Of a stretch of 64,000 nt of DNA, positions 35,612 through 48,000 are shown piece by piece. The DNA comes from Bryoerythrophyllum caledonicum (Eukaryota; Streptophyta; Bryopsida; Pottiales; Pottiaceae), in contig OZ020517.1 of the NCBI GenBank assembly GCA_963971425.1, forward strand, positions 31,654,734-31,718,733, read 5' to 3'. Under the pieces are notes generated by a model that was not told the DNA's origin, did not search any database, and saw nothing but the letters and a program-made list of their open reading frames with translations. Each line of letters starts with the position of its first letter. The first letter of the stretch is position 1. The position numbers were made by a program, and so were the translations under genes.

Positions 35612-38600
35612 ATGACGCCACTCGTGCTCGTGCGGATCGCGGCTCCGCTTCTCCTCTCTTCAATTCCATCGCGACTGAAGCTGTGGCGAAGAATCTGCTC
35701 CACCTCAAGCTTCTCCTCTCGGTACGTGAAGCAAGAATTTTCGTCGTCATCTCTGTCGTGGTTTCCACAATTGCAATTTTTGAAAGAGTCGGAGCAATCC
35801 TTTTTTTTATGTCAAAATCCTCGTGTTTGGTCAGCTGGAGTGCGCGTTTTCTTCACGGGAAGCCTCGGGAGGTGGCAGCGCGACCGCTCCATTCGATTTC
35901 GGCGAATCTCAGGACCTCATCTTCTGGTATTAATTTCTTTTTTAGGGCTTTTCTTTTTTAGGACTTTTTTTTATCAGTTTGTATGATGTCAGTGGATAAG
36001 AAAACTTTTTTGAGGTTAATTTGATACCTCCTCTCTTGATTTCTTTCTAAACTCTAAATAGTTACTAGATTCATATAAGAGCTTGGTGGTCTTATTCTTC
36101 AATTCAATCAATGGAAGAGCTTGGTGGTTTCTCAAAGAGTTTGCATGTGATCAACTATGAATTTTAGCCGCCTTTTTCCATTGATTGCTAACTATTCAGA
36201 GGTGATTTTAATCAAAATAAGAGGGTGATTTTAGAAATAACTTATTGCTTGGTGTTGACATGTGAAATGTCATCAGCTAGGGCAGCAGTTTACACCAAGG
36301 ATGCGAGACTGGGCATTCGTGAAGAAGGGGAGCGGCCAAAATCACTTGACCATGACACAATAGCAGCCATTGTGACTGCTATGGGCGGGCAGCAGGGAGC
36401 TGTTGCAATTGTGCGTTTATCTGGAGCTTCCGCCGTGGAGATTGTTGGCCGCCTGTTTCAACCCGCGTTGAGAAGAGTGAGCATTTCTGGCAGAGAGTGG
36501 ACGCCGGAGAGCCATCGAGTGCAGTATGGAAATCTGGTGGACCCATCTGGTTTGCTAGTAGATGAGGTGAGCCAACTCTCACATCATCGCCAGGAACTTG
36601 TTTGACCCTCCTTGACTATATATGATTGAATGGTCAAGCGGTGGAGCCTTGTACTTCCTACTTCTATGTTATAAAGTCTCCTCAAGCGAAACCTTATTGT
36701 GGCTCCATTTTTACTGTGAACACCTCCTTACTGCTTTGTTTGTGAAATGGGCTATATGTATTTGTGAAGAAATGGATGCCATGTTCCCATGCAGGTGCTG
36801 GTTGTGCCGATGCTGGCACCGAGGTCGTACACGAGGGAGGACGTTGTGGAGTTGCAGTGCCATGGAGGCGATGTGTGCGTGCGCCGTGTCCTGCAGCTCT
36901 GTTTGGAAGCCGGTGCAAGGCTGGCACAGCCCGGTCCGTCTTCTTCCACACAATCTGATTCCTCCACATTCTTTTATCTACAAGTCCTTTACACCAGATG
37001 GATTGCAACTGATGGTTTCTTGTGTCATTTGCAGGAGAGTTCACATTACGCGCATTCTTGAACGGCCGTCTGGACCTTGCACAAGCAGAAAGTGTGGCGC
37101 AACTCGTGGTCGCCAAAACCTCTGTTGCAGCTCAATCTGCTCTTGCTGGTATTCAGGTAGGAAGCGATATATGTTAAGCATGCTCCTCTTCACTTAAGGC
37201 ACTCGATTGCGGACATCTTAATATCTTTATCTGCAGTTCAATTATCAGATGTTTACCCTCGAGTTCTCTCTGGAATCTAAATCGAAACGTCGTCATGCAG
37301 GGAGGACTCTCAAGTTTTGTGCAGTCTCTGCGTATGGAGTGCGTAGACTTGCTTGTGGAGATGGAGGCACGCTTGGATTTTGACGATGAGATGCCCGATT
37401 TGGACACGAGCGCCCTAATTACAAGAATAGAGATGATGTGTCAGCGCTTACAAGAGGCATTAGCCACAGCCGGCCGGGGGCGCTTGCTGCAGTCCGGCTT
37501 GCAGGTGAAACTACTTCTCTCTTTCTGTGCAGTCCTCAGCTGCTACTATGTGATGCTAGACAGTTGGTGTTATAATCTTCAACTTGAACGAAAGTCTTCA
37601 AAGTTGATGTGATTGTTTCTTCAGGTTGCTATCGTTGGAAGACCAAACGTAGGCAAATCGAGTCTTCTGAATGCTTGGAGCCAAGTAGGTGAGACTCCCT
37701 TATATTTGAGTTGTCTGGTTGCTCTTGAAGACATTTATATATACTCAATACTGCAAATTGAACTTGTGTTTGCAGTATTTTACCTTGAATGTGGGACCTT
37801 TTTGCAGAGTGAAAGGGCAATAGTCACCGATGTTCCTGGTACGACTAGGGACATCGTGGAAGCTCGGATGGTCGTAGGTGGGATTGCGGTGAACTTGCTG
37901 GACACAGCCGGCATCCGCGACACAGCTGACATCGTAGAGAAAATTGGTAAGAAGCTCAATCTTATAATCTCTCTTTCCCTTGTCTATGAGCACATACGGC
38001 ACTTCACAGGTTGATCTTATACTGCGGCTATCATGCTTCCTCTTGAGGATGATCTGACCCTAGGCACTTCATATTATATAGAATTTGGTTGCTATTCTTT
38101 TTAACAAGCGGGTTTCTGTTTTGCAGGAGTAGAGAGGTCGGAAGCAGTAGCGAAGGCTGCTGATGTTGTTGCTATGGTCATAAGTGCTAGCGATGGATGG
38201 ACATCAGCAGATGCAGCAATCTATGATCGCATCTGGGGCACAGAAGGCATTCTTCGTCAAAGAAGAGATCCAATTGGTGGTGTTTTAGCAGGGCCCATGG
38301 CTCCTCCTTCAGAATCTGCATCCGTGATCAATGTAAGTGACTCGGTTTTCCTCTCTTGTTTTATCCCCATAGCTTATTAAACCTCAAAAGAATCTCGAGA
38401 AATACTTTTCGGAAGCGGTTTTTTTTTGTCCAAGAGATTCGAGGTAACATTCCTACTTTCAGAATGGGCTCTTATGGGTTAATGTACCTCTCTCCCGTAT
38501 CAGTATAATATCATGGATGAGATTTGAGTTCTTTCTCAAGTGAGACAAAGAGTTTCCTTGACCTCTTTTCTCATTAGAATTAGCCCTAAATAGCTTCCAA

Positions 38601-39824
38601 TTGATCTATAATCAGACCTCTTCTTTCTTCTTCAAGGCGGCTAAACCTACTTCTAACTTGAGTTTAGAGACCACCATACTTAATTGAAGGATTCTAGTTG
38701 AGACACCACCAAGCTCTTTTATTGATCTAATAGCTACACCAAACACTGAATATAGTGTGGATTCATAATTGATGTGGATCACCCACACTAATTTGCATCA
38801 AGCACATGCATGTCAAAACCTGATTGGCTATTTTCTTTTCAAGCAAGTGTGTACCAGTCGTCAATTGGATGTAAATTTCCAGTTAGTGTAGAAACTCGAA
38901 CTATCTGGTCCACACTATATGCAGTGTTTGGTGTAGTAAGAGTAAGGAAAGAGTATCAAAACAGGGGGTATCTGATTGAAACTCTACAAATAACTCAATT
39001 ATATGCAGAATTTAAGGAGTTCTGCTCATCCTTCAGTAATTTTCGCTCAGGCATCAAGTAGTTTTTGTGACATTTATGCCTTTATGGTTGTTTAGGAGTA
39101 CGAAGGTGCGCAGACGCCCTCACTTCTAGTAGTGAACAAGGTGGACAGAGCTGCAGCTGGATCAGTGGTCTTGCCTCAAGATGTTCAGAATGCGTTTTTC
39201 AAAAGAGTGGCAACTTGTGCAACTCAGGGCGTCGGTCTCCAGGAGCTGGATATGGCCTTATTAGACCTCGTTGGCCTTGGACACGTCTCCAGCGAAGGTC
39301 AGCAGTGGGCTGTGAATCAGGTGCGCACGGATACTTACTCATTTCCTGAAATCTTAAAAGAAGTCGATGAAGAACTATGGTATGTTCAAGATTTAACAGA
39401 GTCTTCTCCAAATGCACCCCTCTTTTAATACTCTTCCCTTAGTCTTAGTAGCTATGAGATCAGTGGAAGAGCTTCGTGGTTTTGAAACTCAAGTTAAATG
39501 TAGTTTTAACCGCCTTTGAAAGCTATTTTAATAAGTAAGAATGAGAAAAGTGGTCAAAACTCACGGTATCTTTGCCTCACTTCACAAAATGGCTAGTTAA
39601 CGTTGGATGATGTCTTTTTCCTGACACAGAGACAAGCTGAGCAGCTTGTGAGAGCAAACGAAGCGCTTCAGAGAGTTGTGGAGTCAGTCCAGATGGAGGT
39701 TCCGCTCGACATGTGGACCGTAGATCTCAAAGAGGCTGCCATTGCACTCGGCGAAATCAGCGGCGATGATGTTTCGGAGGAAGTCCTGTCCAACATCTTC
39801 AACCGCTTCTGCATTGGGAAGTAA
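35612..39824 (+). CDS. MnmE/TrmE tRNA-modification GTPase, organellar
   Basis: Ten exons (35612-35721, 36281-36566, 36795-36933, 37035-37156, 37301-37504, 37625-37684, 37808-37946, 38127-38332, 39096-39320, 39630-39824) give about 561 residues with consistent phases. The N-terminal 40 residues are a hydrophobic/Arg/Ser presequence. The TrmE N-domain ([14 protein letters not shown]) and helical domain ([17 protein letters not shown]) are followed by an inserted G domain: GRPNVGKS (292-299), G2 TTRD (319-322), DTAG (339-342), NKVD (436-439). The C-terminus is the diagnostic FCIGK, whose Cys is needed for activity. With MnmG it installs the 5-carboxymethylaminomethyl-type group on wobble uridine of mitochondrial or plastid tRNAs. 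Introns 1, 8 and 9 carry copies of a gene-associated repeat; intron 8 also holds a MITE. Intron 6 uses a GTAGGT donor. Confidence 0.95.
36000..36240 (-). repeat. Gene-associated repeat family B, copy in MnmE intron 1
   Basis: Reversed copy carrying GAGCTTGGTGGT and GCCGCCTTTTTCC, the complements of family words ACCACCAAGCTC and AAAAGGCGGC. Confidence 0.65.
38560..39010 (+). repeat. Gene-associated repeat family B in MnmE intron 8, split by a MITE
   Basis: Family words CTTGAGTTTAGAGACCACC and CACCAAGCTCTTTTATTGAT run up to 38,736, and AGTAAGAGTAAGGAAAGAG resumes at 38,936. The copy at 51.8-52.0 kb lacks the insert and shows the empty site. Confidence 0.8.
38737..38933. mobile_element. TA-flanked MITE, 197 bp
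   Basis: The ends CACCAAACACTGAATATAG and, reverse-complemented, CACCAAACACTGCATATAG differ by one base over about 28 bp and are bordered by TA. The empty site in the 51.8-kb repeat copy supports TA as the target duplication. Confidence 0.85.
39430..39600 (-). repeat. Gene-associated repeat family B, copy in MnmE intron 9
   Basis: Reversed copy with AAACTCAAGTTAAATGTAG, AACCGCCTTTGAAAGC and the end word GGTATCTTTGCCTCAC. Confidence 0.65.
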
Positions 39825-39849
39825 TAACACAATAAAAGGTCCAGTACAT

Positions 39850-41690
39850 TCTCTCCATTTCTCATTTATCTGTCTCAACCATCATAATAACTTTCTTGTA
39901 CATTGATTGGTTTATCGCACTCATGTACTATGACGAGTAATGACCAAGTAATAAACCTTCTCCTTCACCATCATCAGCTCTTCCTGTTGAATTTATGGTG
40001 GCACTATTTTTGTTGCCTTTACAAAGGTATGTCTTGTTCGTTGCATCTTATTGTTAACATAGTTTTCATGGTGGTTGTCATGCTTGATGATTCATAATAC
40101 GTTGCACATGACAATGACTTCGTTTGTTTGGTTTCTGGTATGTGCATGTACCATTTTGAGAATGATCCTGTACTTGATGTCTTAAATTGTTCCGGGCATT
40201 GAAATATCTAGTTTTTATGTAGATTGTTTGAATTTTGCATGTGGAATGGTGTTTAATCAGAGGACTGTTTATAGCAGCCACTCTATTGAATGTGGGATGT
40301 GACATGCAATTATAAATGTGATTAATTGGCTCCAGATTAATAAGTGTGATATTGTGTGGTTTGTCATGCATCATGGTAACTAATGCTCAATCATTTGTGG
40401 GCAGATTATTCAATATGCAGTTTTATTGGGCACAAAATTGGGGGCTTTAGGTATCTGTGTCCAGTTCTAACACTCTCATAATCCTGCTTATCTTATAATT
40501 ATAGATTGTGTGTCCAACGTTAAGATTATTGTAAAATCTTGCTGATCAAGTTATTATTGTTTTTGTGTGACAATTATTAATAATGTTAGAGTACCATTTT
40601 GTATTAGGATTTATTAGGAAATTTGCACCTAGGTTTTATTTTCGTTTGTGGTCATCTTTGCTGATTTCGTTCTATAAAATTATTATCTTTAAATTATTAT
40701 ATTCCTCTTAAGACCTCTTTTCGTGTCAAAGAGGTCATTGTAATACTATAATTACTATTTTTAAAGTATTATTAAAATTCAAATGAATATAAATGCCAAT
40801 GATAGAGCCACCATTTACCACTAATTGCTACATGCATTTAACACATTTATTGCATTTTTGAAAAAGTTTCTCCTCTCACCAAAACAAAATTGGTTTGTAT
40901 AACCATAGTTTTGATAGGAGACATTGTTACATTCTTGAAAGAACCTCTAGAAAAACGTTTTTCAAGAAAGGAATTTCATATTAGGAATTTACACAAACGA
41001 ATTAAAAAAGTCCTCAACATTGGGAAATTCTCTTCAACACAAGTGTTATATTATTTCAATGTATGTACAGCAGCTTCATTCTTTTAACATTGAGTTTCTT
41101 CACCATTTTTCTTATCAAATTGTAAATATTGTGGATGATTTTTTTTTTCAAATTGTAAAATTGGTTTATGTATGCTATGATTATACTTTAAATAACAGCT
41201 TATATTAGAATGAACATTGACTACCGAAGACTTTGTATGTGACAATTGTAGTATACAAGTATCATTCTTTTGAAGAAGTATAGAAGTATAAAAAAAATAT
41301 ATATAATTATAATTTTAACAAGTGAGAATAAATACTTGCAATGTTATTTGTATGTAGATGTAAAGCTTCAAAATGACAATCAATTTTTAATCTTGGTAAT
41401 ATGGATATGGCATTTTAAAAGTGCAAAACTTATTTTCAACTTTTCTACATACATAAGACCATTGTAATTCCTGAATGAACATCAACTGATATTTAATGGA
41501 ATATGTTATTCAGGTATTGCATAAGTTCTATAGTTTTACATTATAAATGATTATTGTAAAGTGTGCAAGCACCGTGTGGGCAAAACTACCCTTGAATATT
41601 AGAATCCAATTCCCACAAATTTTGTATCAATTGACATTTTACTCATCCAACAACCACTTGCATAGGCTAGAAAGATTAAGCCTTACCGCT
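39850..41690. other. AT-rich intergenic region downstream of MnmE
   Basis: Contains the MnmE 3' end and long A/T-rich sequence without coding continuity. Nothing else recognised. Confidence 0.5.
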
Positions 41691-42590
41691 TAACCCCTAC
41701 AGAACTGTGACAATTTTATACCAAAGACACTTCAAAATTGTTGATTCTAGTGCAATGAGTAAGTAAGAAACCAAAACCTTATATTTGTAGTTTTGACCAT
41801 AGGATCTCAATTAAGACTTACTAAGTAACAAACTCACAAAATTTCAAAAACTTTGACCACATGGATTGAAACATTATAGTGTTTGAAGTCAAGAAAATGG
41901 TTCATTTTCTTCCCTCCATTGAGTGGATCAGCAAACTTTGACTTCACTTGGTTTCAAATTTTTGCACTACACAAGGTCTAAATCTCTTACCATTGTGTTA
42001 AGCATGATGTTAGTTCCTATACAACAATTTTTAGAGGCAAAGAAGGGGTGTAGCATATTCAAAACAAGTGTGCAAGGAGTGGAGGTTCAAAAATTGTCAA
42101 TTCTCATTTTATTTTTTTGTGAAGTTAATATGTTATAGAATGCTAATTCAAATGGTCAATAAGATGGTTCTCATTACATATTGTTGTCGGAAAATTTAAA
42201 AAGTGAAAAATATGAAGATATCTAGTTTTTATGTAGAAAAGGTGAAGTTTTTTTCCCCGCTTACCTGAAATGTGTAAAAATGTTTGACTTGAGTTAAAAT
42301 GTTTTTTATACTAAAACACAATTTTTTTTTGACATCTTCGAAGGAGATGATATTCTTTATATGTATGAAAAATATCAATGTCAATAGAAACTTCTAGCAA
42401 AATTTTGGAGCTGCTCAAAGTCCCCATTTCTAACTTTGAGTGGTACTAACTCTCAAACCATGATTCCAAAAATAACGATAAAATTACCTTCATGAAGCTC
42501 TCATCAAGGAAAATCTAGTATAAAAATTTCAAAATAAAATTGTTTTAAATTCTTTTTGTAAACCTGCCGAAAATCAAAATCATCCCTGTA
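41690..42590 (+). repeat. Dispersed AT-rich repeat family A, forward copy
   Basis: Parallel to 29,110-29,990, sharing blocks in the same order (GGATCTCAATTAAGACTT, GTTAAGCATGAT, GGAGTGGAGGTTCAAAAA). No coding frame. Confidence 0.75.
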
Positions 42591-43342
42591 AGAGACACTT
42601 GGTCCTTAAGGGGTTAAATGGACCATGAGGCCCGAGAAGAATCCAAGAGCATAATAGATGATGCAAAACATCATCTACATAGTGAATAAATTTCATTGCG
42701 ACCCCACTTCACTGAAATCACCGTAGTTCGCCAATGCCTTTGTTCACTTGGAGATCAAGAAGATTCATTGGAGAGCTAACAACTGGCTTGAAATGCAATA
42801 TGAAGACCGCGATGACAACGACCAATTGTTAAAACACCAAGAGTACCAGAATCGACCCTCCTAGGACCTTGTAGGCTTTAAAGAGTGGGGAATTATTTCC
42901 AATCTTTTAGTCCACATCATCCAACTACTTTCCTCTTTACACAACACACAACAAAAGCATTACTTTCAAGTACACTCCAGGTCACCTAATTCAGTTACTT
43001 CTACGGCACACAAAACTGCTACGCCCCCATTTGCAATCAAAGCCCATGGAACTCCCATGGAACTCCAATTCCATGACCCTCAAAACCAAAAACAAGAATC
43101 CAATTCCACCACAAAAAAAATTACTTACTCTCTACATTGCCCTCTCAATCCTAAACCAAAACTAACAATCACTAATAGAACGAGGTATCAAGTTTAAAGC
43201 AAGGAATAATATACTAGAAGGTTAAAAAAATTCCAACTGTCAATAATTTTGATATTTTACAAGACATATCCTACGGTAGACAGAATCTATCCAACTTGCC
43301 TTTAAGTTGTCTAAATTTTTTTTCCACTCCCCAAAATCACTA

Positions 43343-43492
43343 GACCCCTAAACCATCACAAAACCCCAAAACCATCACTAGAACCCCAAAACCATCACTA
43401 AAACCCCAAAACCATCACTGAAACCCCAAAACCATCATTGAAACCCCAAAACCATCACTAAACTCCAAAACCATCACTAAATCCCAAAACTT
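43343..43492. repeat. 20-bp minisatellite
   Basis: About seven units of AACCCCAAAACCATCACTAA with few changes, about 100 bases before the BTAF1 leader region begins. Confidence 0.9.
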
Positions 43493-43559
43493 CCAAAATC
43501 CTGATGATCTTCTGAACTTGGAGATCTGGGGAAAAAAGATATTTGTCTGTTCGAATAAA

Positions 43560-45045
43560 GGAAAATTAACGTTTGGGTAACTTTAAAGTGAAAGTGTTGG
43601 CCTCCGCTCGGTCGGGCGCGCCGTTTCCCACTCCGTTCGAAGCGCGATCTGGGGAAGCAGAGACTCCGCGACGCGCGGTTCCCCGCGCGGTTCACGGGGG
43701 TGTTTCTTCGCTCGTCGTCACTGTTGTCTCGTGGAGGTCTCTGTTTTCCCTTGTTTGTTTTTGTTTGAAGAGGGAGAACGGACTAGGAGCGCTTCCCCTC
43801 TTCGATCTCCTTAGCTCGAGCTCTCCGCAGCTCCATGTGAGTGCTCGCCTCATGGTACGGTGTGCATCTCTGCCCTCTCTAGGTTCACAAATTTCTTGTG
43901 GGTTTTTCTCTGATCGGTGAATTCGCGGTTTTACTGGGCGATGATGCTGCAATTTCGTGGTTCGGAGGCGATGGTGGCCTTTCCGCTTTCTTTTTCTTCA
44001 ATGTGGCGGGTTTACAATGCTGGGTTTCGCACTTGAGGGACGGGGACCGCCAGCTTGTATAGTTTAATTGGCTGGGAAGAGCAGGGAAGAGCAGCAGCTG
44101 ATCTCTTTTCTCTGGAGGTGTTGATCGCGGAATTGGTTGAGGAGCGGTTTTTTTTTTGACGAGGAATTTTTTGGGGGAGAGGGAGAGTTGGATTCAATCA
44201 ACATGAGCGCATTAGGTTTAAGGTGCTCGGAGATTGATTGATTGGTTTCTTTCGTCTTCAATTCCATTTCCTGGTGCTGCTTAGGACGTGGAGAGGGTTT
44301 ATGAGGTTTTCTTATTAGCAGGGAAAATTTGTGACGGTGGATCAATAACAGTTTGGGTTTCACGCTCTTTAAGGGTCTCTTAATTGTTCTCGTGAGCAGT
44401 CTTCTTTGCCTCTGCTCTAGATTGTGGGTTTAGGGCAATTTCAAGGCAGCAGAATCGTTTGCTTTTTTCCCTTCGCTATTGAGCAAAAAGCACAAGTATT
44501 CAATCGTAGCTCTTGTAGAAGGAGCACGTTTATGACTCGCGAAGGATTTTTCGAGAGTATCAATTGAGATGTTATGTCTGTACTGCATTTATATCTGATA
44601 AAACTGTTCCTCAGTTCCGTAGAAACTCATTAAATGCTAACGAAACCGATCGTTTAGAAGGACAAAGGTTTAGGTTTAGTGCTGCACCAATAACACAGAC
44701 CGGTGCCGAAGCGATTATTGAACGTGGGGTTTTTTCTGTTTATCAGTATCATTTGATGGAAAGTAGTGTTGTCTCACTTTTGGTTTCTTATTTTGTTTCT
44801 ATTTTGTGCTCTTGGACAGGTGAAATCATTGATGAAGCGCCATGTAGTAGGGTTTTTTCCGAGTTCTGCACGTGTGTTTGAATGCAGTGAGATCATGGAG
44901 GGCTGTGAAGGGGTGAACGAGTAGAATAACTGATATGGAGAAACGGGGCTTTCATTGCCTGGCACATCCTCAGCTTAAGGTAGGGACGCTTCCATGTGTA
45001 GCGTGCTAGTGTGAAACGAGGACGTGGAGAGTGGCATCTTTCAGT
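43560..45045 (+). promoter_or_regulatory. Probable promoter and spliced leader of BTAF1
   Basis: Base composition rises sharply near 43,600 (GCGCGCCG, ACGCGCGG) and no coding frame can be supported until the BTAF1 ATG at 45,046. A leader with one or more introns is likely; the transcription start cannot be placed. Confidence 0.4.
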
Positions 45046-48000
45046 ATGGCTCAGCAGACGTCCCGGCTGCACCGCCTCCTTACACTTCTTGACAGTATCC
45101 ACACACATCTATCACGTGCTTTTCCTTTCAATTTCAGATGAGCTTTTTTCATGTCTTTATGTCAGTTGTATTTGTAGCTTGTCTTTTTATGGTTTAATTG
45201 CAAGAGCCCTGTATTCAGGGCTGACATGAAGTGTGTGATAGTTCATCTTTGCTTGCTGAGTGGATTTTATGTTGGATTTTAGTTGCTTTTTTCTTTTGTT
45301 GTGACGTCTTTGAGGGCCTGTGCACCTTAACTGAAGAATAGCGGGCTCTACGTCTACCACAAGAAGGACAGCGGCTCGACAAATTGGTGACATCGCGAAG
45401 CAGCACCGTGGAGAACTTCGGCCACTTCTGAGACGGGTACAGCATCTTACATTGCTAAATATGAGTTATGTAATTTTGTTTGAGATGATGCTTGCATTTT
45501 TGTCCGAGCTTGTGGTGTCATTAGCATGCTTCCTTGCATCTGCGATTAGCGTCATATTGATTTTATGCATTTGTTGATTTCAATGTCTCTAACTTTTAAG
45601 GTCATCAATGATATGATAAGGTATATTCTTGAAGTCCCTATTTAGCTTTGAAGATTTGAGGACAAAGCCTGTGATCTCCGCAGGTAAGGCAATTTTTGAG
45701 GAGCAAAAGCTGGGATACAAGGGTAGCGGCAGCGCAGGCCATAGGGGCCATCGCAGAAAATGTGCCACATTTGACCGTGAAGGACCTTCTTGCGAACGCT
45801 GAAGCAGAAGTAGGCAAAGAGGGCCAACCTGAGAGACTTTTAGAGGCACTTCTCTCCCAGCAGAATGAGGGTGGTGCACATCTTAGCGGCGCTCTTACCT
45901 TCGGAAGGTCAGATGTTTCCCTAAGCAGCATAATTCTTTCAATGTCAAACTAGCTGGTCCAGTGGTTCAAGCTTTTTGCATTGTGCAAGTAACAATCTAG
46001 ATCAGGAACTTGTGAAAAATCTTCCGGTTGCTGTTGGTCATCTAGTGCCTCTTGCTCCGTGCAGTTTTGACATGCAAGGAGTGCTTGAAAATGGAGCTCA
46101 ACTGTTGTCTTCCGGAGGCCAAGAGTACGACGTGGGCGTCGACAACTCCAAAACGCCTGCTGAACGACTCGCTCGTCAGAAGCAGAATCTGCGCCGCCGC
46201 TTAGGTCAGATGTATTCCCTTTTCTTTCTTAAAAACAGGTCGAAGTTGTTGTTAAAGGAGTTTGCTTTTGAGACTGTGCTCGCATTACAGATATTTCAAC
46301 CGTTATTGGGGAAGATGTGGTTCTTACGGGATCATGGAGGTTGGTTCAGGGATGGATGTGTGCGAGCAATTTATGGACGTCAACGACATGATTCGAGATG
46401 AAGATCTCTTGGGACATCGGGGGTCGGCAAGTGGTAATGGAGAAGCATCGGCTCGAGACTTCTTTGCTCAACCGCAAGTTCACAAGCAGGAGGTTCATGA
46501 GCTGGTGGCCACCATGGTACCGGGCGGTCTTTCTAGATCTTTGAGTGCTAGAGAGCGCAACATGTTGAAGCGTAAGGCCAAGGTATCACCTAAAGACGGC
46601 GCCAAGGAGTGGGCCGAGGAAGAGGAATCCGAGGAGCCGACTTCCAAGCGTGCCAAGCAAATCAAGTCTGTTGTGTCGGAGCAGTCACAGGGTGGAGATA
46701 CCAAGGTAGGATGGTTTTGAGTAGGTTTTTGATCCTGGACTCAGTTTTCTCACTCGCCTCTGATGAGTATGAAATTTGTCGTGGTGCAGCTTGTTCTAGA
46801 CGTTGTACTAGATGATGAGAACCAAGAGGGAGACAATGATGGAGAGTGGCCATTTAGTCACATGGTGGAGCTCCTTATCCTTGATATGTTTGATCCAGGT
46901 TTTTCTCTGCCTAGAACTTTGCTTTTATTATATCTCATGCACGTCTTGATCAGGTTTTTTGGAATTACTCTCTTTTAGGGGCTTTTACACATAATTCTTG
47001 TTTTTATTTCTGTTTTCCCAGATTTCATCTTTTCTTAGGGTGTTTCTAATTTCATTGATGTGCACATGTCGACAGTATGGGAGGTACGGCATGGGAGCTT
47101 AATGGCTTTGAGAGAAATATTAAGTGTTCAAGCGGCATCTGCTGGTGTTGTGGCATCTGTTGGGGAGGAAGAAGAGGTAGAAGCACCCAATGTTTTGCCT
47201 GTTTCTGATCGCAAGGAATCTGAGAAGGAGGCTATGGCGTTAAGCCCTCGCAAGGAAAGTACGATAGATCTCAACTTAGACATTTCAGAGGAAGATAATG
47301 GCGAGTTTAAGAAGCGTAAGGAATCTTCTTCACCATCTGCTGCTCAGAATCACAATTGGACCGGCCTACCAGAAGTTGTAAACAACAAGCATGACTGGAT
47401 GAAAGCAGGTGTCAAGACTGATTTAAGTTTAGGTGAAATGAAGCCAGAATTGAAGCTGGGACATTTAAAATCTGAAGACCTGGATTCTATGAAGTCCGGG
47501 CTGACTTTGGACTTAGGAAATTCTGGCCCATCGAAGTTGGAGCTTAATTTGGATTTGGGTATGGTTAAGCCGGAGTTGTCTTTAGGCGTTGTAAAACAGG
47601 AATTGGAATTAGATCTGAACATGGAAGTCACTGAAGAACCGGTGGTTGTAAAAGAAGAGCTAACGATTGCTAAAGAAGAAGCAGTAGTTATAAAAGAAGA
47701 ACCGGTGGCTGTGAAAGAGGAGCTGCTGGCTGTTAAAGAGGAGAAGAAATTAGAGAGTGGATCGCTGTTCTGGCATCCTCACGCCTCAGCAAGTGACGTC
47801 CAAGAAACCAACGATTCAAAGGCTGTAACTGCTGCAAAGAAAGCTTGGGCTGCTAACATTGGATTTCTTCAGGACTGCACCATTCGCCTGCTTTGTATCT
47901 TTGCCCTTGATCGGTAAGCATGCTGACTTCAATGGTGGATCGGTTAGTTCCTTACGAGTCTGCATGTTTGTAGTGACGACTGAATTCATCATGCTAACGT

